From assembly GCA_029641185.1 (NCBI GenBank), contig JAPWGK010000005.1, positions 2,232,001 through 2,296,000 of the forward strand: a stretch of 64,000 nucleotides of DNA, given 5' to 3'. Made by a program: the position numbers and the translations under genes. The stretch's first letter is position 1; each line of letters opens with the position of its first letter. Below the pieces are notes generated by a model. That model searched no databases, was not told the origin of the DNA, and was given only the letters and a program-made list of their open reading frames with translations. This stretch comes from Pseudofabraea citricarpa. Lineage: Eukaryota > Ascomycota > Leotiomycetes > Helotiales > Dermateaceae. This document shows, in pieces, positions 1-11,835 of the stretch.

Positions 1-150
1 TTCATAGTGCAGACTGACAATGGTTCACGCAGCAGATCGAGTGAAGGACAACTGAGGCAGTAATTCCGACTCGAAGATCAGATTTTATCAAAAAAGCCCG
101 AGAACATCAATGGAATGGTTACAACTCTCTGTTAGGATGACTGTGTTGAC

Positions 151-190
151 TTGGATGATCTGGAATGATCTGGGATGATCTGGGATGATC
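151..190. repeat. 10-bp tandem repeat, about four copies
   Basis: Four adjacent 10-base units run through this stretch. Each is a variant of TGGGATGATC: the first two differ by a base or so and the last two are identical. It lies in noncoding DNA. The rest of 1-443 shows only a GT-rich run near 438-450 and no supportable gene. Confidence 0.75.
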
Positions 191-443
191 CTCCCCACTC
201 AGTCAGCTCTACACACTAGACTATACTATATGGAGCGGGTCGCGCCGTCGCTGTAGCCGAGCCGAGAGGGGGTTTATCGGTGAGCAAAAGTAGCATGTTT
301 ACTGTAATTTTCTCATCTGGACTATTTGCTATTTTGAATATGAACACAGCGACTACAAGATATTATATATATAATTTTAAGCAGCTTGCATAAGGCTACG
401 GAACAGCAACATCCATTTATGACCCCACCATCGGTCGTCCTGT

Positions 444-1121
444 GTGTGTGATTGTTGGAGAATCCAGTCTACAGAAGAAAATCCATTGATCTTCTTTGGT
501 CTAATGTCTCAATCGCCGCCTGTTCAAGAACTCGCCATCCAAACACCATCGTCCACCATCCAGCCCCCCACAAGACTGGATGAACAAGCACAATGGCAGA
601 GCCTACTCTCAGAAAAGCGTAATCGGTTTGAGATATCACAAAACCAGGACTATTTCCATTTTGCACATCTCGACGAGTTCCGAAACTTTCTAGACACCCT
701 CGGCAAAAAGTATTAGGCGAAAGCCTGCATCGATATGGATGAGCAAGTACAAGTGACAACTTTAAGCGTATGCAATCTATCCGTTTACGGGAGCAATGAA
801 TTTCATGGCCCAAGCAAATGAAGCATTCTTCAGCATATGGGGCGCCTTGCAAGCAATTATACATGCACTTTTTCTTGGCCAGCTTCGAGATCAAACGCTG
901 GCAATGCGAAAAAAGCTCCTATTACAAATATTCATATTACTCATATGTTCTGCAACACTCAAACACACTCGCTAGCAAATTCAAAATGCTCAGACTTGAA
1001 CGATTCAATGCCCTTGTTCCAGTACTCCCAACTCCTCTACCCGGGCAATCCAGAACTACACTGGCCACTCAGAGACATATTTAGAGATTTCGCAGACTAC
1101 TGTCTGAAGACAATTGCATAA
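444..1121 (+). pseudogene. possible decayed coding relic, weakly like a DUF7708/STAND N-terminal region
   Basis: An open stretch with an ATG at 504 reads a protein-like segment (contains WQSLL and FRNFLDTLGKKY) to a stop near 716. Protein-like sequence then continues in other frames. One frame from about 798 holds SIWGALQAIIHALF, which recalls the 'WGA-x-K' helix of the fungal DUF7708 domain found at the front of many NACHT/STAND proteins. Another frame near 1010-1120 holds LHWPLRDIFRDFADYC. No set of good splice sites joins these into one protein. I read it as the broken remains of a gene. The family link is a resemblance from memory and is weak; chance open frames are the alternative. Confidence 0.25.
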
Positions 1122-1967
1122 TTGTCTCGCAATCCTGGCGGAAAGTAATCAAGAGGTACCTGCCCACTGAATTCCATGTTCTAATCTCGTATTCCTAGGC
1201 AATTTTCTTCGACGTGCTGTAGATTGTAGTCCTAAGAAGAATCTGATTTAAATCAAAGTAAGCATCGCAAGGAATCAGACAAAATTTCAAGAGGCAGTTA
1301 ATAGAGGCCATAGGGAAACAACACAAGTTGATCACACAATCCCAAAGTAATGAATCTTCCAGTAACTAAGCAAAGCTCGTCTGCAGCCAGCAGCGGCGCT
1401 GAGAGAGTCTGTTGAATAATGAAAATGATCTGAGTTTCTTCGGAGGCCTTTGTGGCAACGATTTGAAAAACGCGATGATATAAGTCACAGCGCGCGCTAT
1501 CATATAACCGTAAGCGAGGAAGGAAATATCTATTTTTAACTGCGTAGATGTTAGGTTGACCTTGCTGACCCTGCCAACTGCGACAAGATAAAGAAACTTA
1601 AACCAAATCTCTGGGCGAAACTAACATTATGCATTTCAGCAAGTCGAAGGTGTTAAAAAGCGTACGAAAACGAAACGACAACAGGCAGTCGAGTTTCAAA
1701 ACAAGATTCCTTTTCATCCAAAAAGCTCACATATACCCGGCATATATGAAAGAACCAACCACGATGCCATGACGACAAAGTACAGGAAAAAAGAATTTTC
1801 GTTATTAATTTCCTCAATGGGTATACTAAACCACAGTAATCATATTATACCCCGGTGGCCAATCTACCGATGTGGTTCCTAACGCCATGCTCTGAATCGC
1901 ATCATATGTACCGTATGCACCCATTCCTTAAACTCCATCCATGTGCGTATGCGCATACTCAAGTCCC
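1122..1967. other. intergenic, 3' flank of SEC39
   Basis: No coding sequence, RNA gene or clear repeat can be supported here. The last part must hold the SEC39 3' UTR on the minus strand. Confidence 0.5.
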
Positions 1968-4900
1968 CTACCTCGAGTTGTCCTCGTCACTCCAGCCTGC
2001 ACTGCCAGAAGTCGAAGGACGAGGTTGATCAGACACTGGTGCGCCGATTAACCATCCCACACCACTAGCAAGTGTATTGACAGCTGCATTCTTGACCTGG
2101 TCACGCTTTCGCACATGCGCGGTAGAGTCAGGTGTAGAGACCCTTGATTCATCTCGGGCCTCGTTGGAGCTACGGCCAGTAGCAGGACGTGAAGGGATGG
2201 TTGTGTGATCGGTTTGGTTTCTGAGTTTTGCCAAAGCAGCAATACTGGTATGAGCTCTCGAGACGGTAGTTCGAGAGAGGTCGAAGAGGGACATAGGTGC
2301 TTCTTCCATATCTCGTCCTTTACTTTTCGAATCCGCACCTCTCCCAATGGGGGTGTCGAATCCACCTGGCATAGCTTTCTCGTCGCCTTGTGCATCCCAA
2401 GCATCTTCCTCCTCCTCTTCTTGTTGTATGAGAGATCTCAATTCTTCTTCGCAACGTCGGTAAACGCTCAACACTTCCTGTAGAGTATTCTTGGGAGCTA
2501 ATCGAAGAGCATATGCCAAGCATTCGATGCGCTGTTCGAGATGTCGGATCTGTAGGTTCGCACTGGCATTGCCAAGTAATGTTGGTCTAGGAGTTTTTCC
2601 TGTGTTTTTGTGTTTTCCAGCTTGAAATGCTGCTAACCACGACCACTCATCAATACTCCTTGGTGGTAATTCAGCAAAGAGCCCCTCGCCTGTATTCTCA
2701 GGTTGATGAATTCGTTCATGGGCTGGAGAAGCAGTGCTCTTAAGTCGAGTAACCACGTAAGAGTATGCGGTTTCAAAGTCGTCTTGGTCGAGAGCGTTGA
2801 CAATACACATACCAAGGATTCGTTTCCTAGCAATGGCCTTCTGACTCTTGACTTCTTCATGTCTTATGGTCTTCAACATTTCTTGCTGTTGAAAATCAGT
2901 GGATTCTGGAATCTTGGCTGTACGTCCTTTCATATCCCGAAGTATCAAACCTGCATCTACCATACCTTCTCCCAACCCAATGAAGTCATCTACTCTCGTG
3001 TAGGCCCTTTCATTCTGATTGAGAATCTTATCGATGATGGATATTGGGTCGCCATGAACACGTAGATGAACAGGGGTGAAGGGTTCGCCTTTGGTAAGGA
3101 CAAGTGAGTATTTTTCGATTGCATGTGTAACATCTAAAAGATGTAAGGCCTGTTCAGCAACCAATGAACCCTCCAAGGTATCAGGGAATGCCTTTAGACT
3201 ATCGTTACGAATTAGTTTATATTTGATAATAGACCAGCCAAGAACTTACATGTCATCGCATTTTTTTACTCCGCCCCGGGTTCTGTTTGGATTCGTTGCG
3301 TTGTCGTATGCGTTCATTGCCGCTGCGATGATGGTATCTTGCAATTGAGTCCGGGATAGTGGTTGTTCTGGCGAGTCTACATATACTGCTCTCGCGAGAT
3401 CGTAGCCTATTGACGGTAATAATCAGTACGTGGATAGCTTGCTACTCGTAGAGACGTACGTGTATTTGCAAGAAGAACTTTGAGGATTTCAGCTTCTATG
3501 AAATCTTTACTGATCAATCCAAAAATGCCCCTTCCTTGAACAGCATCCACACCTTCCTCAAGCTCTTCGGCACCCCAGTCACGAAGCCACAGGATCTCAT
3601 TTCTGATCTTCACCCAATATTTATCGTCTGCTTTTGGTCCATTCCCGATTGCATATATGAACCTTCTAAACTCCGACTTTTGATCAACTTCATCTTGTTG
3701 TAAGACTAATTCACCAGCCCTCCTGATTGTACAACTCTGGCCAGACTTTGTGAGTATGTAAGCACTGATCAAAATAGCATGGAGCAGTTGTATGGAATCT
3801 TCTTTCGGGTTGGTCAAGATGTTGGACTCATCCAATAGATTATTACGTAGAAACTTGGCATTTTGGGGAGTAAGAATGCCAGTGTCATCAAGATGAGGAA
3901 TAGGAGCTAGAAGTGCAGCAGCAGCCGAGACTGGAGGTATTCTGTCGAGGTCAAGAAGGGTAATGAGGCGGGCAAGAATTCGATGAACCCCAGTTAAAGC
4001 TTCTGTCGATCCCTCAGATACAAGATATGCTGCAGCAAGTGTAGCTCGAGCATATCTTCTCTCAAAGTACTGATGTTGTTCCGTTTCATCCAACCAAACA
4101 CTTCCATCCTCAAGACCACCAAGATCTACATCACTTGGCCCATCCCAATCCTCGACAGCATTTACAGCAGTTTGCCATGATGTGATAGCCTGACTGGTAA
4201 TCCATTTGAAGACTTCCTCCCACCCGGTTCTTCTGTAAATGCCAGGCTCTTCCTCATCCAGTGGTGCGATTAATTGTGCCTCTGGTGATGAGAATTGCTG
4301 AATCCTCCTTCGCTTCGATGTGCTTTCTCCGTACATCCATGGCCCAATTAGACCCTTTATGTCTCGTGCTACTGTCTTATCATCCCCTCTCTCTAACTGC
4401 GAGTCTTTACCTGTCCTGGAAAGAAGCAGAACCACACCGGCCCGGTCATCTAATTCCTCAAACTCAGGTATGGTAAGAGCTGTCGCATCGTGCAGGCGGT
4501 ATTCGTAGTAAAACCGCAGGAGGGGGAGTATGGTCGATATAGTCCAAGATCGCAAGAAATCCGATCGACTTAAGAAAGGTGTAAGTAAGTCGGGTAGTTG
4601 CAAGATCAATCCAGTATTCTTGTCAATGCGAAGAGATCTATGAATCACAAATTGAACAAATGGATCATTCGGTATGTCGGCTGGTGCGTGAGGCCATTCT
4701 AGGGGAAGTAGATGTAGCTTCTTGACTTTCCTTCTGGCTTCTAATTCGTCGAGCTGATCGATGCTAGAAGAATCGATTTTGGTTTCGAGATCCCCCACAA
4801 TATTATCCGCTGCAAGATCCTCTAGGAATGGTACGTATTCGGACGATTCGACGGTTTCTGGGAGGTGGCTTAGGAGAATGCGTAGAATTATATTGATTTT

Positions 4901-5071
4901 GAAAGCGGTTCGATTCTGGGCGACGAGGGTGCGCAGTTTTTGAATTTCCGACTTTCTGGCTAGCTGCACAGCGAGAAGCACAGCCTTGGCCGGCGTAAGG
5001 CCTATTCCTGCCATGCTCTGTTCTGCTTGTGCGAGCGAGGAAGATGGGTTGTATCTGCCAACTTTCCCCAT
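1968..5071 (-). CDS. SEC39: Sec39-domain secretory pathway protein
   Basis: Predicted 999-residue Sec39-domain protein, a subunit of the Dsl1/NRZ tethering complex that captures Golgi-derived COPI vesicles at the ER. Three exons on the minus strand: 5071-3460, 3406-3250 and 3198-1968. The introns start GTACGT and GTAAGT, and splicing keeps one frame throughout. The protein opens with the typical helical-solenoid segment (LTPAKAVLLAVQLA, then RILLSHLPE) and stays alpha-helical until a low-complexity acidic and Ser/Thr-rich tail over about the last 150 residues. A second in-frame Met at 5014, directly before the conserved GIGLTPAK, may be the true start. The gene is head-to-head with the complex I subunit gene, with only 126 bp between their start codons, so a shared promoter is likely. 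The family call is confident; the exact start is less so. Confidence 0.88.
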
Positions 5072-5197
5072 ACTTTATCCATAAAGCTGCCACCGTTATA
5101 GACCGGACTGGAGTATCGTTCTTCCGCTAGCGCCAAAGCACATCGCGACTTCAAGCTTCCATGCAAGTCAACGATATACTCAATTGAATCACACAAA
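5072..5197. promoter_or_regulatory. probable bidirectional promoter, SEC39 / complex I subunit
   Basis: Only 126 bp separate the two divergent start codons, so both 5' UTRs and core promoters must lie within or overlap this interval. I see no clear TATA box. If SEC39 starts at 5014 the interval grows to 183 bp. Confidence 0.55.
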
Positions 5198-5718
5198 ATG
5201 TCTTCAGGATACGGTCTTAACGGAGGTATGTAAGGTCTTTGTGCTGCTTTCATGCTGCGCAAATCTATCTGTCATAAATTGTGGTTGTCGATGTCAAAGC
5301 TAACAAATTGCTTCCAGGACAGGGCCGATGCTTTCGTGAGTACAATGTCCCAGCTCCGATACTAGTTCTGACGGACGTTAGCCTTCTGGCAGGAGGTTCT
5401 TAGCTGTTATGTTGTCAATACATCATCCGACGACGCGACCGGAAAGAAGAAGTGCGCTCCGGTATTGGAGGATTACTATGAGTGCCTGCACCACAAGAAG
5501 GAGGTCCGTTATGCCCCGCAGCTAAGATGAGGCTTCACTTCGAATGGCATACTGATAACCTTTCCTTCTAGGCCGCAAGAGTGAGCTCGATTCAAGCCGC
5601 ATACAGGAAGAAGGCAGCATTATTCCCAAGAGAAGAGGCACCCAAGGTGGGACAGATTCGGAACCTCGGATTGATAGGCAAGGAGGAAGATACCAAAGCT
5701 GTGCTAGATGCCAAGTGA
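5198..5718 (+). CDS. NADH:ubiquinone oxidoreductase 11.5 kDa subunit (NDUFS5 type)
   Basis: A 104-residue accessory subunit of mitochondrial complex I, matching the Neurospora 11.5 kDa / NDUFS5 family. Four exons: 5198-5225, 5318-5335, 5382-5503 and 5572-5718. Exon 2 is an 18-nt microexon. The spliced protein has the twin CX9C motif that directs Mia40-dependent oxidative import into the intermembrane space: Cys14/Cys24 (C-F-P-F-W-Q-E-V-L-S-C) and Cys40/Cys50. The family signature YYECLHHKKEA follows. No ORF of useful length covers the whole gene, so it is easily missed. It faces SEC39 across 126 bp. The motif spacing and family fit make the call secure. Confidence 0.9.
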
Positions 5719-6386
5719 TTGGAAGTTCTAGAGTTTGTCTCCAAGGAGTTGTACATAAGGCTGGGAATAAATCAAATGGCACGAGTATGGACAAAAGACG
5801 TGCATTGAAGTTTTGTCTTTATGAGGAAGTACCTCAATCATACGCTGTCCTAATGCGATATCTGATTTTAAACGAGAAATTTCCTTTCTCAAAAACCTCG
5901 TCTAGTCAAGAGAGAGTTGTTTAATTGCTAATACCAAGTTAGTCACAAATAGGTAAAGAATAGTGGTCTTCATGGTTACTCTACAAATTGACCCTACACA
6001 AGTTGTGCGAGGCAAGTCAAAGACTGTTGAAAGTGAAGCTTTTAATTATTTTATCGCCTTGGAGTGGCTATGGAGTTTGTCAGCATACCTTCTCGTTGTA
6101 GAACAAGTGCAAGACAACTGCCGGGATAGGAAAAGAGAACGCACGATTTACCGCACACCAACTTCATTTTCTTTCTCCAGCAACATCACTTTCTATTCGT
6201 TTCCAATTATGAATCCAGCTTCTTAACGGCATCGAAATCATCACGAGACAAACATTTTTGTTACCAAGAGTCTCGGCGACGCAGTCACTTCTGCCCCTTC
6301 TACACGTTTTCCTGCACACACCAACACACACCAACATACAAAAGCCACCCCCAAAATACCTCACAGACATCAGGAGAACAAGCACC
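5719..6386. other. intergenic: 3' flank and leader of the next gene
   Basis: No gene is supported here. A CA-rich stretch near 6310-6340 (repeated CACACCAACA) lies just upstream of the next start codon and is probably its 5' UTR. Confidence 0.5.
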
Positions 6387-8293
6387 ATGCCTATTCACAA
6401 AGGCATCCAGATCTCCGTCATCTCTCAATGGGAACTAAGTATCCATCCCGAGTTCCCACACCCAGAAGCCAGCGATCATCGAAAAGACCTGGCGGTCAAG
6501 AAGAAGCGTTCCATCCCGACCACGGCACTCTCCGAGTCCCTGGCTCAATCTTCAATCTCAGTCTACATCCCTTCTGTAAAAGGTATTGAACCCACATCTC
6601 GAATCGCGCTTCTATGTCATGGCTGATCAAGGAACAGGCGCGCGTTTCTGGATTCGGTACAGCGTTCTCGAGCCCCAAGCTAAAGAATGCGAGCTGTGGT
6701 ACTTCAAGCTCTACATGAACGGTCGCCATATCACATCATGGGGTATCGACACGAAGAAAAAGGCAAGCGGACAGGTGATGAGAGGATTGTTCGAACCCAG
6801 CGATCGGTGGAACTTCAAAGAAAAGGGTAAACTCTACAAGAGTAACGGTACAGAGGCGAGGCCCTTCTTCTTCGCAAACCAGGCCGAAGCACGCTCTGCA
6901 GCGATTGATGGCGGTTCCCTCATGGTCATCGCGTACCGTGCCAAGGCTAGGAAGAGAAGATTCGCAGTCATTCAGCCCTTCAGAAATCAGGAGAAGTACG
7001 GAATTGCGTAAGTGAAATCTCAACACCAAAGGTATACTTGTGGCTGACCAACTCAGTATGCCTAGTGGAGGGCTCATTGATAAGCCTCAGGATGTCAAGT
7101 ACTATGACTGGCATCTCGTAGATCCAAAGGATGAACCATACGCAGTCTTCCGCATCCACTATCGCAGCTGGGAATATCTGGAAGCTTTGAATCTGATTCC
7201 TCCTAGACATCCCCGAACTCTGCTCCCCACGACCCCCAGCATACTTTCTCTGAATCGCAATCCTGATCTACGTGAAGAAGTAGACCCTGAACAAGATTGG
7301 GAGACAGTCAACACAGGAAGCCCCTCCAATGCAGCTTCTCCAGTATCAAATAAGAGCTCTCCGTCTTCAAGTCGATGGATCTCTGACGTCTTTGAAGATA
7401 GCCAAAAGCTCGCAAGAGCCAAGGTCGAAAAGGAGATCTCCCCGGTGAAGAAGAGACCCTCATCATTGGACGTCAACCCACTGCGTCTCAATCCAATCGA
7501 ACCCTCACCACCCATGCGATCTCGACCCTTGTCCAACAGTTCCGACCTGGAAGACCCATTCTGGACAGGCGGTTCAGTCCGTCCTCTACCACAAATCCCA
7601 TCAAGCCGGCGATCCTCACGCCAGAGAGAAGAACCCAGCTCACCCACACAATCACACTCTCGCAAGTCCTCAGCAGCATCTCACTCTCCATCCATCGCGC
7701 CCTCTCTCATCGCATACGCAGAGCGAGAGTCCACCAACTCACCAGAGCCCGTCATCAGAATTGCAGCTGCTGTGCCTTTCCTGCTGCCTGCAAAGAGAGC
7801 GACGGAAATCGATGCTGCTACCGCTAACGACTCTTCATTCGAATCATCAGCCAATGATCCCGGCCCACCTACTCCTCCGCCAAAAGACGACTTGGGTGCT
7901 ATCCAGCCTGTGATCCTCACACCGAACGTGACGATTCGTAAGCACCGACACTCAGCATCAAGACACACGAGCAGCGTGATTGGAAACGGAGCAGCAACCG
8001 GAACCATCTCCCCGACGGAATCGGAATGGATGTGTCGCACCCCCTCGCCACCGACCAAGGAGGTTACCGAGTACGCGAACATTGGAAGCCTGTGGAGCCC
8101 GCGGGTTGATCAGAAGCAGAAGGAGAAACACAAGGAGCTGAAGAGCAAGAAGCATCACCTACCCCTCAAATATCGTGAGAATGATGGCAAGGAGGAGAGA
8201 GGGAAGCAGGAGAGACTCGTTCGTCCTGATAAAGGTACCCACGCTGGCAGAGATGACGAGGAAGTCAAGATTCGACCGGGGAATTGGATCTAA
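6387..8293 (+). CDS. conserved fungal protein of unknown function, disordered C-terminal half
   Basis: Predicted 600-residue protein in three exons: 6387-6582, 6638-7007 and 7057-8293. Intron 1 has a CTGAT-like branch point and joins ...PSVK to GARFWIRY in frame. Intron 2 is GTAAGT...CAG. The first 220 or so residues look like one folded beta-rich domain (GIQISVISQWEL; WYFKLYMNGRHITSWG; RPFFFANQAEA). The remainder is Ser/Pro/Arg-rich and disordered, ending in a Lys-rich basic segment. I do not recognise a named family with certainty; it resembles cytoplasmic or nuclear hypothetical proteins seen across Pezizomycotina. No signal peptide or membrane segment. The gene model is well supported by frame and splice sites, the function is not. 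Confidence 0.72.
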
Positions 8294-10722
8294 GTGCGAG
8301 TGAGGGAGGACATCGAACTGGAACTGTATGGATTTGTTGTGCTTTGTTATGTTATGTTCTGATCTTGAGGTTTCTTCTTGCTCTCGCTCTCGCTCTCTCG
8401 CTCTCTCGCTCTTTCACGAACTTGCCTGCGTGGATTGATTGATTGTATGGAACGGGATGCGGATGAAAGACGCCGGGGCGAAGGAAGTCAGATAGCTAGG
8501 TAACTTAATGTCGGTGTTCATGTGTATGCTAGAAATGAGAAGAGATTGAAATGACATGACATGATATGACGGATGTGAGCTTCCCTTTGTGCACCCTCAC
8601 TCATTTGCTCTACCTTCCTCTTTTTCTCTTTCTTTTTCTTTTCTCTTCTCTTCTCTGCCCTCTGCGATTCCCGCTCCTCTTCTACCTGCCGAATTCCTCT
8701 GCCGCTCAATCTAACGACCTACCTGAGTAAGTACCCAACTACTTACCTAGTCGTTGGGAGTAGGTACTAGGTACTAGGTACTAGGTATTCATCAATACAG
8801 TAGAGTGGGATATGGTCTTGGTGATAGTGGTGGTGGTGGTGGTGGGATGAAAGGGGTATAGTAGGTATGTAGGTGTCTTTACAGGCTTGAGAGGTAAATT
8901 GATTAAGGAGAGGAAGAGGAGAGGAGAAGAGAAGAGAAAGGAGAGGAGAGAAAGGATTCAAGGAATCAACAACGAGAGCAAGAACGAGGAAGGGTATCCA
9001 TTGCAGTTCTCAAGTCATTATGCCACTCATGACATATGCCCCCTCAACACCATTCATAAGACTGGTATTCGCAAGGTACCCAGTATTCGCAAGGTACCTA
9101 GGCAAGCCTCGACAAATACCCATCACTTGTTATACATTTCATCGAGGATAGATCAAGAAGGATAAGGTATTAAATAGCCCATTAGAATTACATTAGCTAC
9201 AGGTGATCTAGCTAAGATGATGATAATACAACCAGCGAGTCGATAGAGAGCTTGACTGCTGTGAGCCTGCGACTCATCTCCATGCCAACCCATTTATGAT
9301 CCAACACAAGTCAACCCCAGCAAGCCAAGACAAGACATTAATGAGTATATTATAGAGTGGCATAGCAAAAAGAGATCCGAGGGAAAAAAGGTCCAGGTAC
9401 AAGGCCAAGGCTACCCCTTAACTCAAGCGAAAGCGAAGGCCAGCTTATTCAAAGCAAGGTAAACATCGTTCGAATAAGCGATACCATATCATACCATGCC
9501 ACGTGATTGAGGGGAAACGTAGTGCTATCATCCACATTCCTGTCTCCTCTCTGGCTTGGAAGAAAAGTATAAAAGGCCCCTAGCTAAGAGATTAATAGAG
9601 GAACGAATACCCTCAAGCCTCGAGTCAATGCGTCATTCATTACTGGGAACCGTGCTCAAACCATGAATTCAAGCTCGTGCGTATCATACGCGACATTCTT
9701 ATGTTGCCCAAGGCAGGTGATCAGGATAACGATTGACAATTGATGGCCTCATTCCCTGGACCTATACTCACATCAGTTGTACCAAGTACACAAACAATTT
9801 CTGAAACAGGGGTTGGTGGTGAGAGAACACGTCCCTGATCTTACTTTACGCGTGTACTAGTACGTGCTCTGGGCATGGAACACAATACTATTTTTATCTG
9901 TACGGACATTCGATTTGCTATGGTGTCATAGGAAGGGGCGTGATTAAGTGAAGGTTGTGATTGTGAATTTGGTGATACATGATATTATCTTTAAGGTGGC
10001 CTACTGTGGTTGGATACGACGAAGCACGTTCTGGTTCTGTCTTACTGTACTAGGTGATAAAAGGATGAGGCGATCATTTTTTTTTGCGAGCGAGACATGG
10101 TCAAATGTTGGGGGAATAGCGTATTAAAGAGCACGTTGTGAACGGAAAGTATCTGCTGTCATAATATCGTTCAATGCTGATCAGGGAAATTGAGTCTGAG
10201 TTGCTTCGATTTCTGTTCAGTCGACTAAAGACGATGACGTCGAGAACCCTTCGAAAGCGTAAAAGGCCGAAGACAAGCCTGATAAGTCTCAGGAAATAGG
10301 CTGAGGAATAGTGGTACAAGAGGGATATGAAGTGCGTCTGATCGAAAAAAAGAACCAAGCGACTTTTTCCAGTGGAAGAAACCGAGACCATGTGAGATCC
10401 CCATGACAGTGTTGACTGGAACACCCCGCGCGCATTACAGACCGAAAGTTTTGCCGAAGAGACCAGATAAAAGCACGAAAAGAAATCCTAGACTCTGTGT
10501 CGTATCATCAAACCAGATGTTCGCCCAGATCCGCCGAACGAAAGCACTTTTGCATACTCCGCCGCTCGAGCTTGGGACTATGATGAGTACAGAAAATGAA
10601 AAAGAGGTACCGGTGGAAGTACACCCGCATCTGAAAGTCGCAGACCCAAAGCTATCCGAATGCCGTTGGAGATCGTGCGATTTTTAACGCGAAGCGCGCT
10701 CCGCACCTGTGTTGGTTAGCGA
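8294..10722. other. 2.4-kb gap between convergent genes; simple repeats only
   Basis: No gene is supported although the gap is long. It holds CTCTCG microsatellite (about 8378-8415), a pyrimidine tract (8608-8690), GGTACTA repeats (8763-8789), a GGT run (8825-8848), a purine tract (8903-8955) and a 16-bp direct repeat at 9065-9080 and 9083-9098. A TATAAAA-like site at about 9568 has no convincing ORF downstream. The open frames near 10101-10687 have no protein-like character. Long UTRs or a noncoding transcript are possible. Confidence 0.5.
8763..8789. repeat. GGTACTA short tandem repeat
   Basis: The 7-base unit GGTACTA repeats about three to four times, next to a separate GGT run. It lies in noncoding DNA and is a likely length-variable microsatellite. 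Confidence 0.7.
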
Positions 10723-11835
10723 TCAACGAAATTGACGGGAGGCCCTCTCATCCTCGTAGTCTCTACCTCCGTATGGCTCTCTTGGTTCCCCGCGAGGAGC
10801 TGGGTCACCGTATTGAGCGGCTGGGGCAACATCGCGAGGTGGTCTGCTGTCTCTGTCACCACCTCGGTCGTAGCGGTCGTTGTAACCTCCACCACCTCCA
10901 CGTCTCTCATCACCGCCACGGCTGTAGCGATCGTCGCGTCCACCTCCGTATCGGTCAACGTTGCGAGGAGCGTAGCCATCATCACGGTCACGTCGGCCAT
11001 AGCCTCGGTCACCACGATCATCACCACGGTATCCACGATATCCGCCGCCATAGTCGTCACGGCCGCGGTATCCACGTCTGTCATCGTAGCGGTCACCATA
11101 GCGTCCTGGGGGAGGGCCACGGGGGTCATCTTCTGTTGTTTTAGTTAATTGTGTTAAACCAAGGGAATTGACGCATGCTTGCCTCTCTTTGGTGGTCCAA
11201 AGTATTTGCCCGGAGTTGGAGTACGTGGGCGGGAACGGCGAGCCTTCTCGATGCTCAAGGTACGGCCCTCAATAACCTCACCTTGAAGACCTTCCTTGGC
11301 GGCATCAGCCTGCTCAGCAGTGACCATCTTGACGAAACCGAAGCCGCGAGACTCCTTGGTGTGGGGGTCAAGCATGATCTGGCACTTCTCGACATCACCA
11401 TACTTCTCGAAGAGACGGGTCACCTCAACCTCGGAGAGGCGAGGGTGAATGCCAGTCACGAACAAGTTGGAACCTGGGTTGACTGCACCATCATCCGGGG
11501 GAGGGCCACGGTCGTTCTTGGGAGGGCCACTGCGAAGTTTGTTAGGCTGTAGATCGGAATAGAAGCATTGTTTTACAAACCGGCTATCAGCATGGCCATT
11601 GCCGCTGGGAGAGGCAGATCGGCGAGGGCCACGAGGGCTGTCATTGCGGCGGGTTGGGCGTGGTGATGCGCTGCGCTCGCGTCCTTCATAACGAGGAGCC
11701 TCATCTACGCGTCGCACAATTGATTAGCGGCGAGAACTTCCATCTAAGTGCGAAATACGAGGTGCAGGTGCGAGGAATTGCTGACATACCCTCATAACGA
11801 GTGCCGTTCTCGTTCTCGTAGTCCATGGAAGCCAT
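10723..11835 (-). CDS. Tra2-like SR/RRM RNA-binding splicing regulator
   Basis: Predicted 308-residue nuclear RNA-binding protein of the transformer-2 type. Four exons on minus: 11835-11790, 11704-11581, 11529-11183 and 11132-10723. A short Arg/Ser/Pro-rich N-terminus is followed by one RRM at about residues 75-150, with RNP2 LFVTGI and RNP1 RGFGFVKM. Next comes a Tra2-style linker (RPRTPTPGKYFGPP), then a long Gly/Arg/Asp/Tyr-rich tail with many RGG-, RGYR- and DDR-like repeats. The intron at 11133-11182 starts with GC rather than GT (GC-AG class) and has a CTAA branch site. The intron at 11530-11580 is exactly 51 nt with no stop, so keeping it adds 17 residues in frame. Both are typical of genes with regulated splicing. 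Family call confident; exact targets unknown. Confidence 0.85.

Noticed and set aside
10732..11148. Long plus-strand ORFs (123-138 codons) over the Tra2-like gene
   Set aside because: Antisense shadows of the Gly/Arg/Asp-rich tail; valine/threonine/serine-rich nonsense without motifs.
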